In this document: positions 39,692-39,768 of the stretch, piece after piece
Layout of the letters: every line of letters begins with the position of its first letter
Numbering within the stretch: the stretch's first letter is position 1
Origin: CAYFFZ01 sp049976505
GTDB taxonomy: Archaea; Thermoproteota; Nitrososphaeria; Conexivisphaerales; UBA164
Length of the DNA: 39,768 nt
Reading direction: 5' to 3'
Assembly: GCA_049976505.1 (NCBI GenBank)
Contig: JBMFIC010000012.1
Location: forward strand, 1-39,768
Notes under the pieces: generated by a model
Databases searched by the model: none
What the model was told of the DNA's origin: nothing
The model's input: only the letters and a program-made list of their open reading frames with translations
Made by a program: the position numbers and the translations under genes

Positions 39692-39768
39692 CTTTCAATC
39701 CTCATTTTTAGAGTACATTACTGCAAGAGGGATAAATATGCCGTGCGTGAGGATGATCCAGAACTTTC
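39692..39768 (-). CRISPR. Probable edge of a CRISPR array
   Basis: CTTTCAATCCTCATTTTTAG followed by AGTAC (39692-39716) closely resembles a 24-25-base crenarchaeal repeat (I recall CTTTCAATCCTCTTTTTGAG... from Pyrobaculum). On the minus strand it ends GGATTGAAAG, the usual crRNA handle. The window ends with CTTTC at 39764-39768, exactly where a next repeat would start one 72-base unit later, leaving a spacer of about 47 bases. No repeat is seen to the left, so this would be the array's left end, with the leader probably beyond the window. Confidence 0.5.

Noticed and set aside
39738..39768. Start of a protein gene (ATG CCG TGC...) at the right edge
   Set aside because: Only ten codons are visible and they lie between the CRISPR-like repeat and the next repeat start, so this is more likely spacer sequence.

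Overview
The window reads as chromosome of a thermophilic archaeon, most likely a crenarchaeote-type member of the Thermoproteota. Reasons: archaeal RadA, TyrRS, GlyRS, V/A-type ATPase subunit I, a proteasome beta subunit, an archaeal lipid (geranylgeranyl) reductase, a DUF2258-like protein, and codon use dominated by AGG, AGA and ATA. TATA-like boxes sit about 26-27 bases before many start codons, which points to leaderless mRNAs. The genus cannot be settled from the sequence; an acidothermophilic heterotroph (for example Acidilobales-like) is only a guess based on proline degradation, the FixABCX genes and G+C-rich DNA.

Layout. 1-2.8 kb: divergent proline dehydrogenase and P5C dehydrogenase, which together turn proline into glutamate. 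2.8-4.1 kb: a Rieske ferredoxin, a gene-free stretch and a DUF2258-like coiled-coil protein. 4.2-8.4 kb: a leftward operon fixC-fixX-etfB-etfA followed by a prephenate-dehydrogenase-like gene. 8.4-8.7 kb: a gene-free stretch with a candidate K-turn small RNA. 8.7-19.5 kb: mostly housekeeping genes (membrane glycosyltransferase, 2-hydroxyacid dehydrogenase, ABC exporter pair, geranylgeranyl reductase, acylphosphatase, RtcB, nicotinate phosphoribosyltransferase, GlyRS, an Ntn asparaginase).

19.5-21.5 kb is a damaged accessory region. A major-facilitator gene is cut off at a 24-base hairpin repeat, which also occurs at the left edge of the window next to another cut-off reading frame. An A+T-rich island with a nonsense-interrupted GNAT acetyltransferase follows. 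After it come the 5' half of a tRNA and, starting inside the anticodon, one 30-base sequence that looks like a CRISPR repeat.

21.5-31.7 kb: a pyrimidine-dimer glycosylase, cobyric acid synthase, a cytosine-deaminase-like protein, a membrane protein, a membrane-anchored winged-helix regulator, an ornithine-cyclodeaminase-family enzyme, TyrRS, RadA, a JAMM peptidase and ATPase subunit I. 32-35 kb: a frameshifted BtpA gene, a PfkB kinase, and two truncated ECF-transporter genes that look fused by a deletion. 35-38.8 kb: a radical SAM enzyme, a proteasome beta subunit lacking the catalytic threonine, a small unknown protein, a B12-type radical SAM enzyme, a SWIM zinc-finger protein and tRNA-Thr. 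The last ~900 bases hold no convincing gene, and the right edge appears to enter a CRISPR array.

The best candidates for something new are the tRNA-half/CRISPR-repeat junction, the K-turn RNA, the hairpin repeat that ends two different genes, and several perfect palindromes placed over promoters. All functional statements are from reading the sequence and recalled family knowledge; no database search was possible.
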